Assembly: GCA_964608735.1 (NCBI GenBank)
Contig: CAZSPL010000043.1
Location: 1-20,802 of the forward strand
From: CAZSPL01 sp964608735
GTDB lineage: Bacteria; JAJVIF01; JAPKYR01; CAZSPL01
Reading direction: 5' to 3'
Length of the DNA: 20,802 nucleotides
The notes beneath the pieces were generated by a model that made no database searches, was not told where the DNA came from, and was given only the letters and a program-made list of their open reading frames with translations. The stretch's first letter is position 1, and each line of letters opens with the position of its first letter. The translations under genes and the position numbers were made by a program. Positions 7,379 to 14,179 of the stretch are shown piece by piece.

Positions 7379-8533
7379 ATGCCGAAAGCAAGCATCATAG
7401 TGGTGAACCTTAACGGCCGTCATTTGCTGGAAAAGCTGCTGCCTTCGCTCGAGGGCATGGATAGCACCGGCATCGATGTCGAGATAATCGTTGTTGATAA
7501 CGGCTCCGATGACGGCAGCCGCGAGTATTTGAAGGAAGAACATCCGCGCGTGAAGATACATCCCCTCGCGGGCAATTTCGGATTCGCCCCGGCGGTGAAT
7601 ATCGGTGCCGAGTTTACCGACGGCGAATATATCGTGCTGCTTAACAATGACTGTATCGTGCGGCAGGATTGGCTCCGGGAGCTTCTTGCGACGTTTCAGG
7701 CGAAGGATTCGGTCGCGTGCGTGGGGAGCCTGGTGCTCGATTCGTCGGGCGGGATCGTGGATTTTCATCACGGTGAAGCGAATGTCTTCGGATGGGGATT
7801 CCAGGTTGGAAGGGGCATGCCGTACAGGGCATCGCGCGACGAGCCGTTCAGGACATTTTTCGCATGCGGCGCGGCATGCGCATTCAGGCGCGATGCATTC
7901 GTCGATGCGGGAAGGTTGCTCGAAGAGACATTCGCGTATTTCGAGGATGTCGAGATGGGATGGCGGCTCAATGCACTCGGCTACGAAGTGTGGATGAACC
8001 CGGCATCGGTGGTGGAACATCATCACGGCGCCACGGTGAAGGGGTTCGGGAAGGGTTTCCACAATTTTCTTACCGAGCGTAACGCGCTTTTAAACGCATG
8101 GTGCAATCTCGGGGCGAAGGAAGGGGATGCGATTGTGCCCATCGCCATGTCCCTCGCGGCTTTGAGGATTGCGGCGAGGTCGGGTTCGAACCTTGAGGAT
8201 GCCATAGGCGCGAAGGGCATGGAAGGGATACTTGCCACGCGTGATGAGGATATCTCGAAGTTCACTTCGCGCAGGGAAATCAAGGACGCGCTCAAGAAGC
8301 TCGGGTCGCTGGTTGGGTCGTCGGAAGCGGCGCACGCAGAGGCGATAGCCGATTTCGGGCGGCTCATGCCGCGGGTTCGGAATCGACGGGATGAGCTTGA
8401 GGGGAAGCGCAGGCGGTTTACATCGGAGCTGCTCGACCTGATGGGGGAGCCATTCAGGGCGGTGATCGGGCATCCGAGGGAGAATGCTTACATCGAGGAT
8501 ATCGAACCGTATTTGAGGAAAATCATCGGGTGA
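7379..8533 (+). CDS. GT2 family (GT-A fold) glycosyltransferase
   Basis: This is a soluble or membrane-associated inverting glycosyltransferase that transfers a sugar from a nucleotide-sugar donor. It resembles rhamnosyltransferases of the WbbL/RfbF group. Domain signs in order are ASIIVVNLNGRHLLEKLL (residues 4-21), VDNGSDDGS (39-47) and NFGFAPAVNIG (66-76). The metal-binding DxD equivalent is LLNNDC (87-92), then CGAACAFRR (163-171), the ED catalytic-base pair in FEDVEMGWR (188-196) and EHHHGAT (213-219). The GT domain ends near residue 260. The last 120 residues are helical, charged and not recognised. The 384 aa protein has no membrane helices. It starts its own unit after a terminator, and comEC follows 42 bases later. 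Acceptor and donor cannot be read from sequence; polysaccharide or glycolipid assembly is likely. Confidence 0.88.
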   Translation: MPKASIIVVNLNGRHLLEKLLPSLEGMDSTGIDVEIIVVDNGSDDGSREYLKEEHPRVKIHPLAGNFGFAPAVNIGAEFTDGEYIVLLNNDCIVRQDWLRELLATFQAKDSVACVGSLVLDSSGGIVDFHHGEANVFGWGFQVGRGMPYRASRDEPFRTFFACGAACAFRRDAFVDAGRLLEETFAYFEDVEMGWRLNALGYEVWMNPASVVEHHHGATVKGFGKGFHNFLTERNALLNAWCNLGAKEGDAIVPIAMSLAALRIAARSGSNLEDAIGAKGMEGILATRDEDISKFTSRREIKDALKKLGSLVGSSEAAHAEAIADFGRLMPRVRNRRDELEGKRRRFTSELLDLMGEPFRAVIGHPRENAYIEDIEPYLRKIIG

Positions 8534-8575
8534 TTTTCATCCGTTATTACTAATTCTTCCGAAGATTGTCTGGCG

Positions 8576-10165
8576 ATGCTGTTTCCCTATGCAATGTGTT
8601 TCTTTCTTGCCGGTATGGGCTTATCCGGCGTTTCCGAATTACCCATAACGCACCTGTGCGCGCTTATCGCGGCCGGGATTGTTGCGGCATTCTTTCTGCG
8701 TGGACGTAAAACCGCGTCGGTGGTACTTGCGGCGGTGTTCCTCCCTCTCGGGGCGCTGATGGTTCAAACAAGCGCGACCGGGCTGCCCGCCGGCATGAAT
8801 TCGGAAGAGCTTAGCGCGAGATACGGCACCGACACACCTCTCAGAATCTACGGTGATGTGGCGCTGGAGAGATTGAGCGTTCATTACAAGGACGCGATCG
8901 TCATCAACGCGAGGGTGATTGAGAGCCGGGGGAAATTCGAAAACACGAATGCGAGAATCCTGGTTTTCGTCCGTGACGAAATGCCCGAATTCCAGCGGGG
9001 TGACGAGGTCGCTTTCGATTGCGTGTTCGGCGATTTCAGCAAGTATTTGAGGTCGGGACAGGTATCGAAATACGGCGTGGATGCGTGGTGTTGGGCGCAG
9101 GGCGCGGGTCTAGCGTCGGGTCCGCCGTCGAGCGCATCGGTGAAGGGATTTCTCGGTTTCAGGAACGCCCTGCTGAATCATCTCGAATACGGCTTGAGCG
9201 ATGAATACGCCGCGCTGTACCAGGGCATCGTGTTCGGCAGGGAAACCCAGCGGCTTACCCCGTCGTTCTACGAAGATTTCTACGCGGCGGGAATGAGCCA
9301 CCTGATAGTGGCGTCGGGCGCGCAGGTGGCGCTGATAATATTCCCGTTCTTCACATTGTACGGGCGCTTCCGTTCGAGGTGGCTGAAAGCGGCGTTGTTG
9401 ATTTTGATGGGGGTGTCGATGATCCTGCTGTACCTTATAGTGGGACATGCCTCGTCGATACTCCGCGCGGTCAGCGTGGGATTCATCCTGCTCATCGGCC
9501 GTGCCCTCGGGCGGAGCACCTATGCACTCAACTCGCTTTCCATCGCGGGACTTATGTGGCTTATCATCGACCCGAAGTTGATAGGCCACCTCGGTTTCCT
9601 GCTGTCGTATTTCGCGTCGTTCGGCATCCTCTACATGGCGCCGATAATAGTGGGATGGGTTGAGAGCCGTTTCCCGGAAGCATTGAGGGGATGGGGCCCG
9701 CGTACGCCGCCGCATCTGCGCGTTTACTACTGGTTGAAGCGCAATGTGATTCACCTCGGGACAATCAGCATCGCGAGCCAGTGGGGCGTGATGCCCATCA
9801 TCGCGTGGAAACTCGGGGAGCTGTATTTCAACGGGATTGCGGCGAATATAATCGCGGTGCCGCTTGGATCGGTTGTGCTGATAATCGGTGCGGCATCGGG
9901 CGTGGCGGGATTCATCCATCCAGCCCTGAGCAGCGGGCTGAATTACATCGCGCTGCCGTTCCTTCACCTGATAATCGGCACGGCGAATTTTTTCGGGGGG
10001 ATGGAGTTCTTGAGGATATCCGCATTCAGGCCGCCGCTCGTGGCGCTGGTAGCGTATTATGTCGGGACGATAGCGCTGATTGAAATACTGCGGAAGAATA
10101 CGGTGATATTGCACATGGCGGCGAGGCTGCGTCGCGGTGATATCGATCTACTTGAAGAAGATTAA
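8576..10165 (+). CDS. comEC: ComEC/Rec2-type competence membrane protein lacking the metallo-beta-lactamase domain
   Basis: ComEC forms the inner-membrane channel through which single-stranded DNA enters during natural transformation. Residues 1-180 show N-terminal membrane helices followed by an OB-like DUF4131 region (RIYGDVALERL, then RGDEVAFDCVF). The Competence domain follows at about 205-480, with the family motif FYAAGMSHLIVASGAQVALI (236-255) and HLGFLLSYFASFGILY. Many membrane helices lie in this part. The protein ends at 529 aa with DIDLLEED. Full-length ComEC proteins of 700-850 aa carry a C-terminal metallo-beta-lactamase nuclease domain that is absent here, although two-domain versions are known. 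No clear ribosome binding site precedes the ATG, so the exact start within the first helix is open. rpsT is convergent, 15 bases beyond the stop. Confidence 0.87.
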   Translation: MLFPYAMCFFLAGMGLSGVSELPITHLCALIAAGIVAAFFLRGRKTASVVLAAVFLPLGALMVQTSATGLPAGMNSEELSARYGTDTPLRIYGDVALERLSVHYKDAIVINARVIESRGKFENTNARILVFVRDEMPEFQRGDEVAFDCVFGDFSKYLRSGQVSKYGVDAWCWAQGAGLASGPPSSASVKGFLGFRNALLNHLEYGLSDEYAALYQGIVFGRETQRLTPSFYEDFYAAGMSHLIVASGAQVALIIFPFFTLYGRFRSRWLKAALLILMGVSMILLYLIVGHASSILRAVSVGFILLIGRALGRSTYALNSLSIAGLMWLIIDPKLIGHLGFLLSYFASFGILYMAPIIVGWVESRFPEALRGWGPRTPPHLRVYYWLKRNVIHLGTISIASQWGVMPIIAWKLGELYFNGIAANIIAVPLGSVVLIIGAASGVAGFIHPALSSGLNYIALPFLHLIIGTANFFGGMEFLRISAFRPPLVALVAYYVGTIALIEILRKNTVILHMAARLRRGDIDLLEED

Positions 10166-10180
10166 TGAAGCGCCAGGCTA

Positions 10181-10507
10181 TCAGACGGCGGTATCTTCGG
10201 TTGGCGGAGTATCCTTCGCTTCCACCGTCCGGGATTTCGGCGGTGACACTTTGTTGCAGTGCCGCATGAGGCGTGATTTATATCTCGCGGCGGTATTCTT
10301 GTGAATCAAGTTCCTCGTGACCATCCTGTCTATGACCCTGACGGCCGATGCCGTTTTTGCCCGGGTATCGTCGCCGGCATCACCCGTGGCGATAGCCTCG
10401 CGGGCGCCCCTGATGCTGGTGCGCATGGTCGAACGCAGAGCCCTGTTCTTATCCCTGAGTTTCAGGCTCTGACGATGTCTTTTGAGCTGCGATAAGTTTT
10501 TTTTCAA
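10181..10507 (-). CDS. rpsT: 30S ribosomal protein S20
   Basis: S20 binds 16S rRNA early in assembly of the small subunit. The protein shows the S20 pattern: KKNLSQLKRHRQSLKLRDKN, then RALRSTMRTSIR, a Thr/Ala-rich second helix and the signature IHKNTAARYKSRL. The start is TTG at 10507, 11 bases after a GGAGGA ribosome binding site. The second codon onward is AAA AAA, giving a run of eight A on the coding strand. At 108 aa it is about 20 residues longer than usual because of a C-terminal tail rich in Thr, Pro and acidic residues (SRTVEAKDTPPTEDTAV). It is divergent from murJ, an arrangement also found in gammaproteobacteria. The family is certain. Confidence 0.95.
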   Translation of the reverse strand: MKKNLSQLKRHRQSLKLRDKNRALRSTMRTSIRGAREAIATGDAGDDTRAKTASAVRVIDRMVTRNLIHKNTAARYKSRLMRHCNKVSPPKSRTVEAKDTPPTEDTAV

Positions 10508-10546
10508 TTGCTCTCAAGTCCTCCGGAATTAATTCACAAGCGGCGA

Positions 10547-10575
10547 ATTGTAACAGACTACGGCCTGAAAGTAAA
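10547..10575 (-). promoter_or_regulatory. rpsT promoter (minus strand)
   Basis: Read on the minus strand, TTTACT (10575-10570), a 17-base spacer and TACAAT (10552-10547) form a good sigma70-like promoter. The start of transcription near 10540 would give a leader of about 33 bases that includes the GGAGGA ribosome binding site. Confidence 0.6.
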
Positions 10576-10601
10576 GCGCGGGGGGTGATAAATTCCGGGC
10601 C

Positions 10602-10629
10602 TTGTGACGTAGATACTATTCTGTAAGAT
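10602..10629 (+). promoter_or_regulatory. Candidate murJ promoter
   Basis: TTGTGA (10602-10607), a 16-base spacer and TAAGAT (10624-10629) lie 34 bases before the ATG of murJ, back-to-back with the rpsT promoter. The hexamers are only moderately close to consensus. Confidence 0.4.
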
Positions 10630-10662
10630 TAACTGGCTGAGGTTTGCTTTAAGGCGCATTTA

Positions 10663-12303
10663 ATGGAAAACGCGGTTCCGGATAAAGCACGGCCGTTCGA
10701 CGGTCACGGGCAGTTCCTTGCACGCTCGACGATGCTGCTTGTAATAGCGACCGTAATCTCGCGATTGCTCGGGGTTGTGCGGGAGATAATGCTCGCGAAG
10801 CTTTACGGGGCGACCGGCGACACGGACGCGTTCTTCTTTGCCTATAACATACCCGAGCTGGTGAGGACGCTGCTGATAAGCGGCGCGCTGTCAAGCGTGT
10901 TCATACCGATATTCACCGAGTTCGCCGGGAAGAAAGGGGAAGAATATGCCAAGAAAATGTCCGGGCAGGTTTTCGGAGTCGTACTGGTGACAAGTCTCGG
11001 CATAGTGCTCCTCGGGATCATCTTCGCGCCGCTGATAATACACCTCGCTCAATTGATCGGTATGCGGGCCGTCGATAAGGAAAAGTACGATCTGACGGTG
11101 GCGCTTACACGGATGATATTCCCGATACTGATTTTCATCGCCCTTTCCGGTTTGTGCCAGGGGATATTGAACAGCCTGGGCAATTTCCGCACTCCCGCGT
11201 TCGCGCCGTTTTTCTTCAACATCGTGATTATCGCCATTCTCATGACGGAAGATTTCATATCCGATCCCGCCCGGATCCAGATCGCGGCGATCGCATTTGT
11301 TATCGGCGCGGCGGCGCAGCTTTTGTACCAGATGCCGCGGCTGCGCAAGGAGGGGATAAAGATTACGCTCGCGATCGATTTTCGCGACCCGGTGTATGCG
11401 AAATTCCTGCTGCTTGCTCCGGCGGCGATGCTGGGTTACGGCACGATGGTTGTGAATTCATTCGTGGATAAGTCGATCGCCTACTCCCTTGCGCCGGCGA
11501 GTCTATCGGCGCTGACATATGGCTTCCGCATAGAGCAGCTTCCATTTTCGGTCTTCGGCGTGTCGATCGCGACGGCGCTGTTCCCGTCCATCTCGCGGTA
11601 CCTGACCGAGGGGCGTGTCAAGGAATTCAAGCGTGCCACCGGGGCGGGGATACGCCTGCTGATATTCACTCTTATACCGGCGATGGTGGTGTTCCTTTCG
11701 CTCAAGGACGGTATCGTGCAGTTGCTGCTTCAGCACGGCGAGTTCGACGCGTCGGCGACGGCCGATTCCGCCGAGGCGCTGAAGTGGTATACGGTGGGGA
11801 TTATCCCGGCATCGATGTTGCTGCTCGTTTCGAGGGTTTTCTTCGCTACGCAGGACATGAAGACACCGCTCAAAGCGGGGATCGTGATGGTCTTCATCAA
11901 CTTCGGGCTTGATATCTATATGTCCCAGCCGTGGGGGCTGAACATGGGCTTCGAGGGGATCGCGCTTTCGACGAGCATAGTGGCGTTCCTAAACCTCGGG
12001 ATACTCGTGTTCATACTTGACAGGCGGCATGGCGACTTCATCAGGATGTTCATCAACAGGCACGTGGGGAAGATGCTGTTCGCGGGGTTCTGGCAGTATG
12101 TCTGCGCCCAGTTCACGTATATTTATGTAATCGCCCTGATAAGGGGGCATTATGACCTGGGGAGTGAGTTCCTCAATGTCCTCGCGGCGACTTCGATCGC
12201 GATTGTCCTCTCCCTTGCCTTATACTTCGCGCTGCTTATGATAATGCGCGCGGGTGAACTCAGGATGATAAGGGAGTACCTCTTCAAGCGCCCGTCAGAA
12301 TGA
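10663..12303 (+). CDS. murJ: Lipid II flippase MurJ
   Basis: MurJ moves the peptidoglycan precursor lipid II across the inner membrane. The 546 aa protein has about 14 membrane helices of the MOP superfamily. It begins with a short soluble stretch and then the conserved first helix SFLARSTMLLVIATVISRLLG-like segment and REIMLAKLYGATGDTDAFF (a match to the R.....A..G....tDAF signature). Later blocks are also typical: SGALSSVFIPIFTEF, QGILNSLGNFRTPAFAPF, LPFSVFGVSIATALFPSIS and ARVFFATQDMKTPLK-like SRVFFATQDMKTPLKAGI. Length is normal for the family. A weak AAGG lies eight bases before the ATG. It is divergent from rpsT and is followed by a radical SAM gene with its own probable promoter. Confidence 0.95.
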   Translation: MENAVPDKARPFDGHGQFLARSTMLLVIATVISRLLGVVREIMLAKLYGATGDTDAFFFAYNIPELVRTLLISGALSSVFIPIFTEFAGKKGEEYAKKMSGQVFGVVLVTSLGIVLLGIIFAPLIIHLAQLIGMRAVDKEKYDLTVALTRMIFPILIFIALSGLCQGILNSLGNFRTPAFAPFFFNIVIIAILMTEDFISDPARIQIAAIAFVIGAAAQLLYQMPRLRKEGIKITLAIDFRDPVYAKFLLLAPAAMLGYGTMVVNSFVDKSIAYSLAPASLSALTYGFRIEQLPFSVFGVSIATALFPSISRYLTEGRVKEFKRATGAGIRLLIFTLIPAMVVFLSLKDGIVQLLLQHGEFDASATADSAEALKWYTVGIIPASMLLLVSRVFFATQDMKTPLKAGIVMVFINFGLDIYMSQPWGLNMGFEGIALSTSIVAFLNLGILVFILDRRHGDFIRMFINRHVGKMLFAGFWQYVCAQFTYIYVIALIRGHYDLGSEFLNVLAATSIAIVLSLALYFALLMIMRAGELRMIREYLFKRPSE

Positions 12304-12344
12304 TTCTCAGGTTCGAAGCAAATACTTTCAGCTCACAAACATGG

Positions 12345-12350
12345 TATACT
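12345..12350 (+). promoter_or_regulatory. Candidate -10 box for the radical SAM gene
   Basis: TATACT at 12345-12350 is 35 bases before the TTG start at 12386, in an AT-rich gap between murJ and the radical SAM gene. No convincing -35 box is visible, so support is limited. Confidence 0.35.
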
Positions 12351-12385
12351 AACTATATGAATATCCACCGATGGGGAGGAGCGAA

Positions 12386-14116
12386 TTGACAGTCGAAACA
12401 CTCAGGTCCGAGCGGCCGGATTCCGGTTCACCCAAAAAATTAATCAGGCTCATCGCGCCCTTGTTCCCGGCCCTGAATATATTCAGCCGGCTATCAATTC
12501 CACCGCTGGGGCTCTTATACGTGGGTACCGCGGCGGACCGTACCGGGAGATATGAAGTCGAGATAATCGACGAGAACAATTGCCGCTACAAAGATCACCA
12601 GGTGCTGCAGGCGGAACGTCCGGCGGATGTCGTCGGGTTCTACTGCGGGCTTTCCTCGACGATGCCGCGGGTATTCGAGCTGGCGAAGCAGTACCGGGAG
12701 ATGGGGGTGCTCACCGTCGCGGGGGGTGGGCATGTCGACGCCCTTCCCGATGAATCGCTGGGCGAGGGCATCGATATCATCTTCATGGGTGAAGCGGAGG
12801 AATCGTTCATCGAAGTGATTGACGCATATTTCAGCGGTGTTGATTATTCCGGCATCGAGGGTATAGCATTCACCGGTCCCGATGGGGTGAACCGAGTCAA
12901 CAAGCGCAGGCCGAAGCCGGTAGACCTTGGGACGGTTTCCAGCCCGGATTTTTCGCTTATAAAATATATGCGCCACCCGATCAAGTTCCTTCCACTCTCC
13001 CGGACGAGGGGATGCAATTTCAATTGCGAGTTCTGCTCCGTGAACAGGCGTTTCGGCGCATACCGCAGTGCGACCCCCGAGAAGACCCTCACACATGTCG
13101 AGAGCCTTGTCGCTGCCGGGTATCGGCTGTTTTTCTTCGTCGACGACAATTTCGCGCAGGACCGTGAAGGGACGCTCGAATTGTGCAAGGGAATTTCCGC
13201 GTTGATGAAGAAGTACAAGTGCAAACTGGAGTTCACATTGCAGGTACGCGCCCAGGTGGCGCGGGACCCGTTGATGATGGAAGCGATCAAGGATGCGGGG
13301 GGCAAGGTGCTGTGTATCGGGATCGAGTCGCCGATACAGGAAGAGCTTCTCAACATGCACAAGGGGCAGAGTGTATCGGAAGTGGAAGCCAATCTCCGGG
13401 CGCTGCGCCGGTTTGGGTTCCTGATTCATGGGATGTTCATCTTCAGCTACCCGGCGAAACTCGGCAAAGGTATGGGGCATAATCTGACGCTCGTCGAGAG
13501 GGCGAACAGGTATATCGATTTCGTGAAGCGCGCGAGGATAGACACGCTGCAGGTACTCAAGGCGGTGCCGGTGCCGGGCAGCGAGCTTGCCGAACGTCTA
13601 AAGGAAGAAGGAAGGGTTTATCCGATCGAGGAAGTCGGGTGGGATAAATATGACGGCAATTTCCTGACATACCAGCCGGACCCGGGGGATAACGCGATTG
13701 AATTGCAGGAGCAGGCCGTTCGCATAATGCGGGCGTTCTACAGCCCCTGGAATATGGCGAAGCTTCTCTACATGGGGCCGTTTTCGGCGGTTGACTGGAT
13801 GTTCTATTTCATACGGCGGGGAGCGCAGAAGGTGCGAGCCCGGTGTGTCGAGTTCGAGGAGCGGCATCGCCGCCCATGCCCCCGAAGCAGGCAATGGGGG
13901 GATTTCATCAGGGATGGTTTCGAAGGCGCGAGGAAAGAGACATACAGGATGTGGCGGAATACGATGATACGGATCGCCGGGAGCTTCATAATACGCGAAT
14001 GGTCGCGTAAAGTGGAACTCGAGGGTTTCAAGAATAAGCTTAAGAAACAGCAGGAGCGCATCATCAACGCGCTGCCGGAATACAAGAAGATGCGCAAGCA
14101 GAAGGAAACAACTTAA
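12386..14116 (+). CDS. B12-binding domain radical SAM protein
   Basis: This enzyme pairs an N-terminal cobalamin-binding-type domain (about residues 20-160, with PPLGLLYVGTAAD, DVVGFYCGLSSTMPRVFELA and GEAEESF) with a radical SAM core. The iron-sulfur motif is C-x3-C-x2-C in RGCNFNCEFCSVN, with cysteines at residues 210, 214 and 217 (13013, 13025, 13034). The core continues through FFVDDNF, GIESPIQEELLNMHKGQS and GMFIFSYP. Beyond residue 420 lies about 150 residues of basic, helical C-terminus ending in a Lys-rich coiled coil. The ATG at 12371 is in frame, but GGGGAGGA at 12373-12380 points to the TTG at 12386. The canonical DxHxxG cobalamin motif is not evident. Substrate is unknown; methyl transfer to lipids or secondary metabolites is typical of the class. 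Confidence 0.88.
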   Translation: MTVETLRSERPDSGSPKKLIRLIAPLFPALNIFSRLSIPPLGLLYVGTAADRTGRYEVEIIDENNCRYKDHQVLQAERPADVVGFYCGLSSTMPRVFELAKQYREMGVLTVAGGGHVDALPDESLGEGIDIIFMGEAEESFIEVIDAYFSGVDYSGIEGIAFTGPDGVNRVNKRRPKPVDLGTVSSPDFSLIKYMRHPIKFLPLSRTRGCNFNCEFCSVNRRFGAYRSATPEKTLTHVESLVAAGYRLFFFVDDNFAQDREGTLELCKGISALMKKYKCKLEFTLQVRAQVARDPLMMEAIKDAGGKVLCIGIESPIQEELLNMHKGQSVSEVEANLRALRRFGFLIHGMFIFSYPAKLGKGMGHNLTLVERANRYIDFVKRARIDTLQVLKAVPVPGSELAERLKEEGRVYPIEEVGWDKYDGNFLTYQPDPGDNAIELQEQAVRIMRAFYSPWNMAKLLYMGPFSAVDWMFYFIRRGAQKVRARCVEFEERHRRPCPRSRQWGDFIRDGFEGARKETYRMWRNTMIRIAGSFIIREWSRKVELEGFKNKLKKQQERIINALPEYKKMRKQKETT

Positions 14117-14166
14117 CGGGAAGGGAATAACATCGCTATCCCATACTAAAACTCAATCCCACGGGC

Positions 14167-14172
14167 TATAAT
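14167..14172 (+). promoter_or_regulatory. -10 box for leaderless lepA mRNA
   Basis: TATAAT ends seven bases before the GTG start of lepA at 14180. Transcription normally begins about seven bases after this box, so the mRNA would start at or next to the start codon. No ribosome binding site and no clear -35 box are present. Confidence 0.55.
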
Positions 14173-14179
14173 GTAGGCC

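Noticed and set aside
9110..10114. Minus-strand open frame of 334 codons inside comEC
   Set aside because: It is a shadow of the comEC frame. The Arg/His/Gln-rich product shows no domain, and there is no ribosome binding site.
12515..13480. Minus-strand open frame of 321 codons inside the radical SAM gene
   Set aside because: It is antisense to a gene with an intact iron-sulfur motif, and its composition is typical of a complementary-strand shadow.
14117..14160. Imperfect GGGAATA/TATCCC hairpin after the radical SAM gene
   Set aside because: The stem needs a bulge and has no T-tract, so a terminator cannot be supported.
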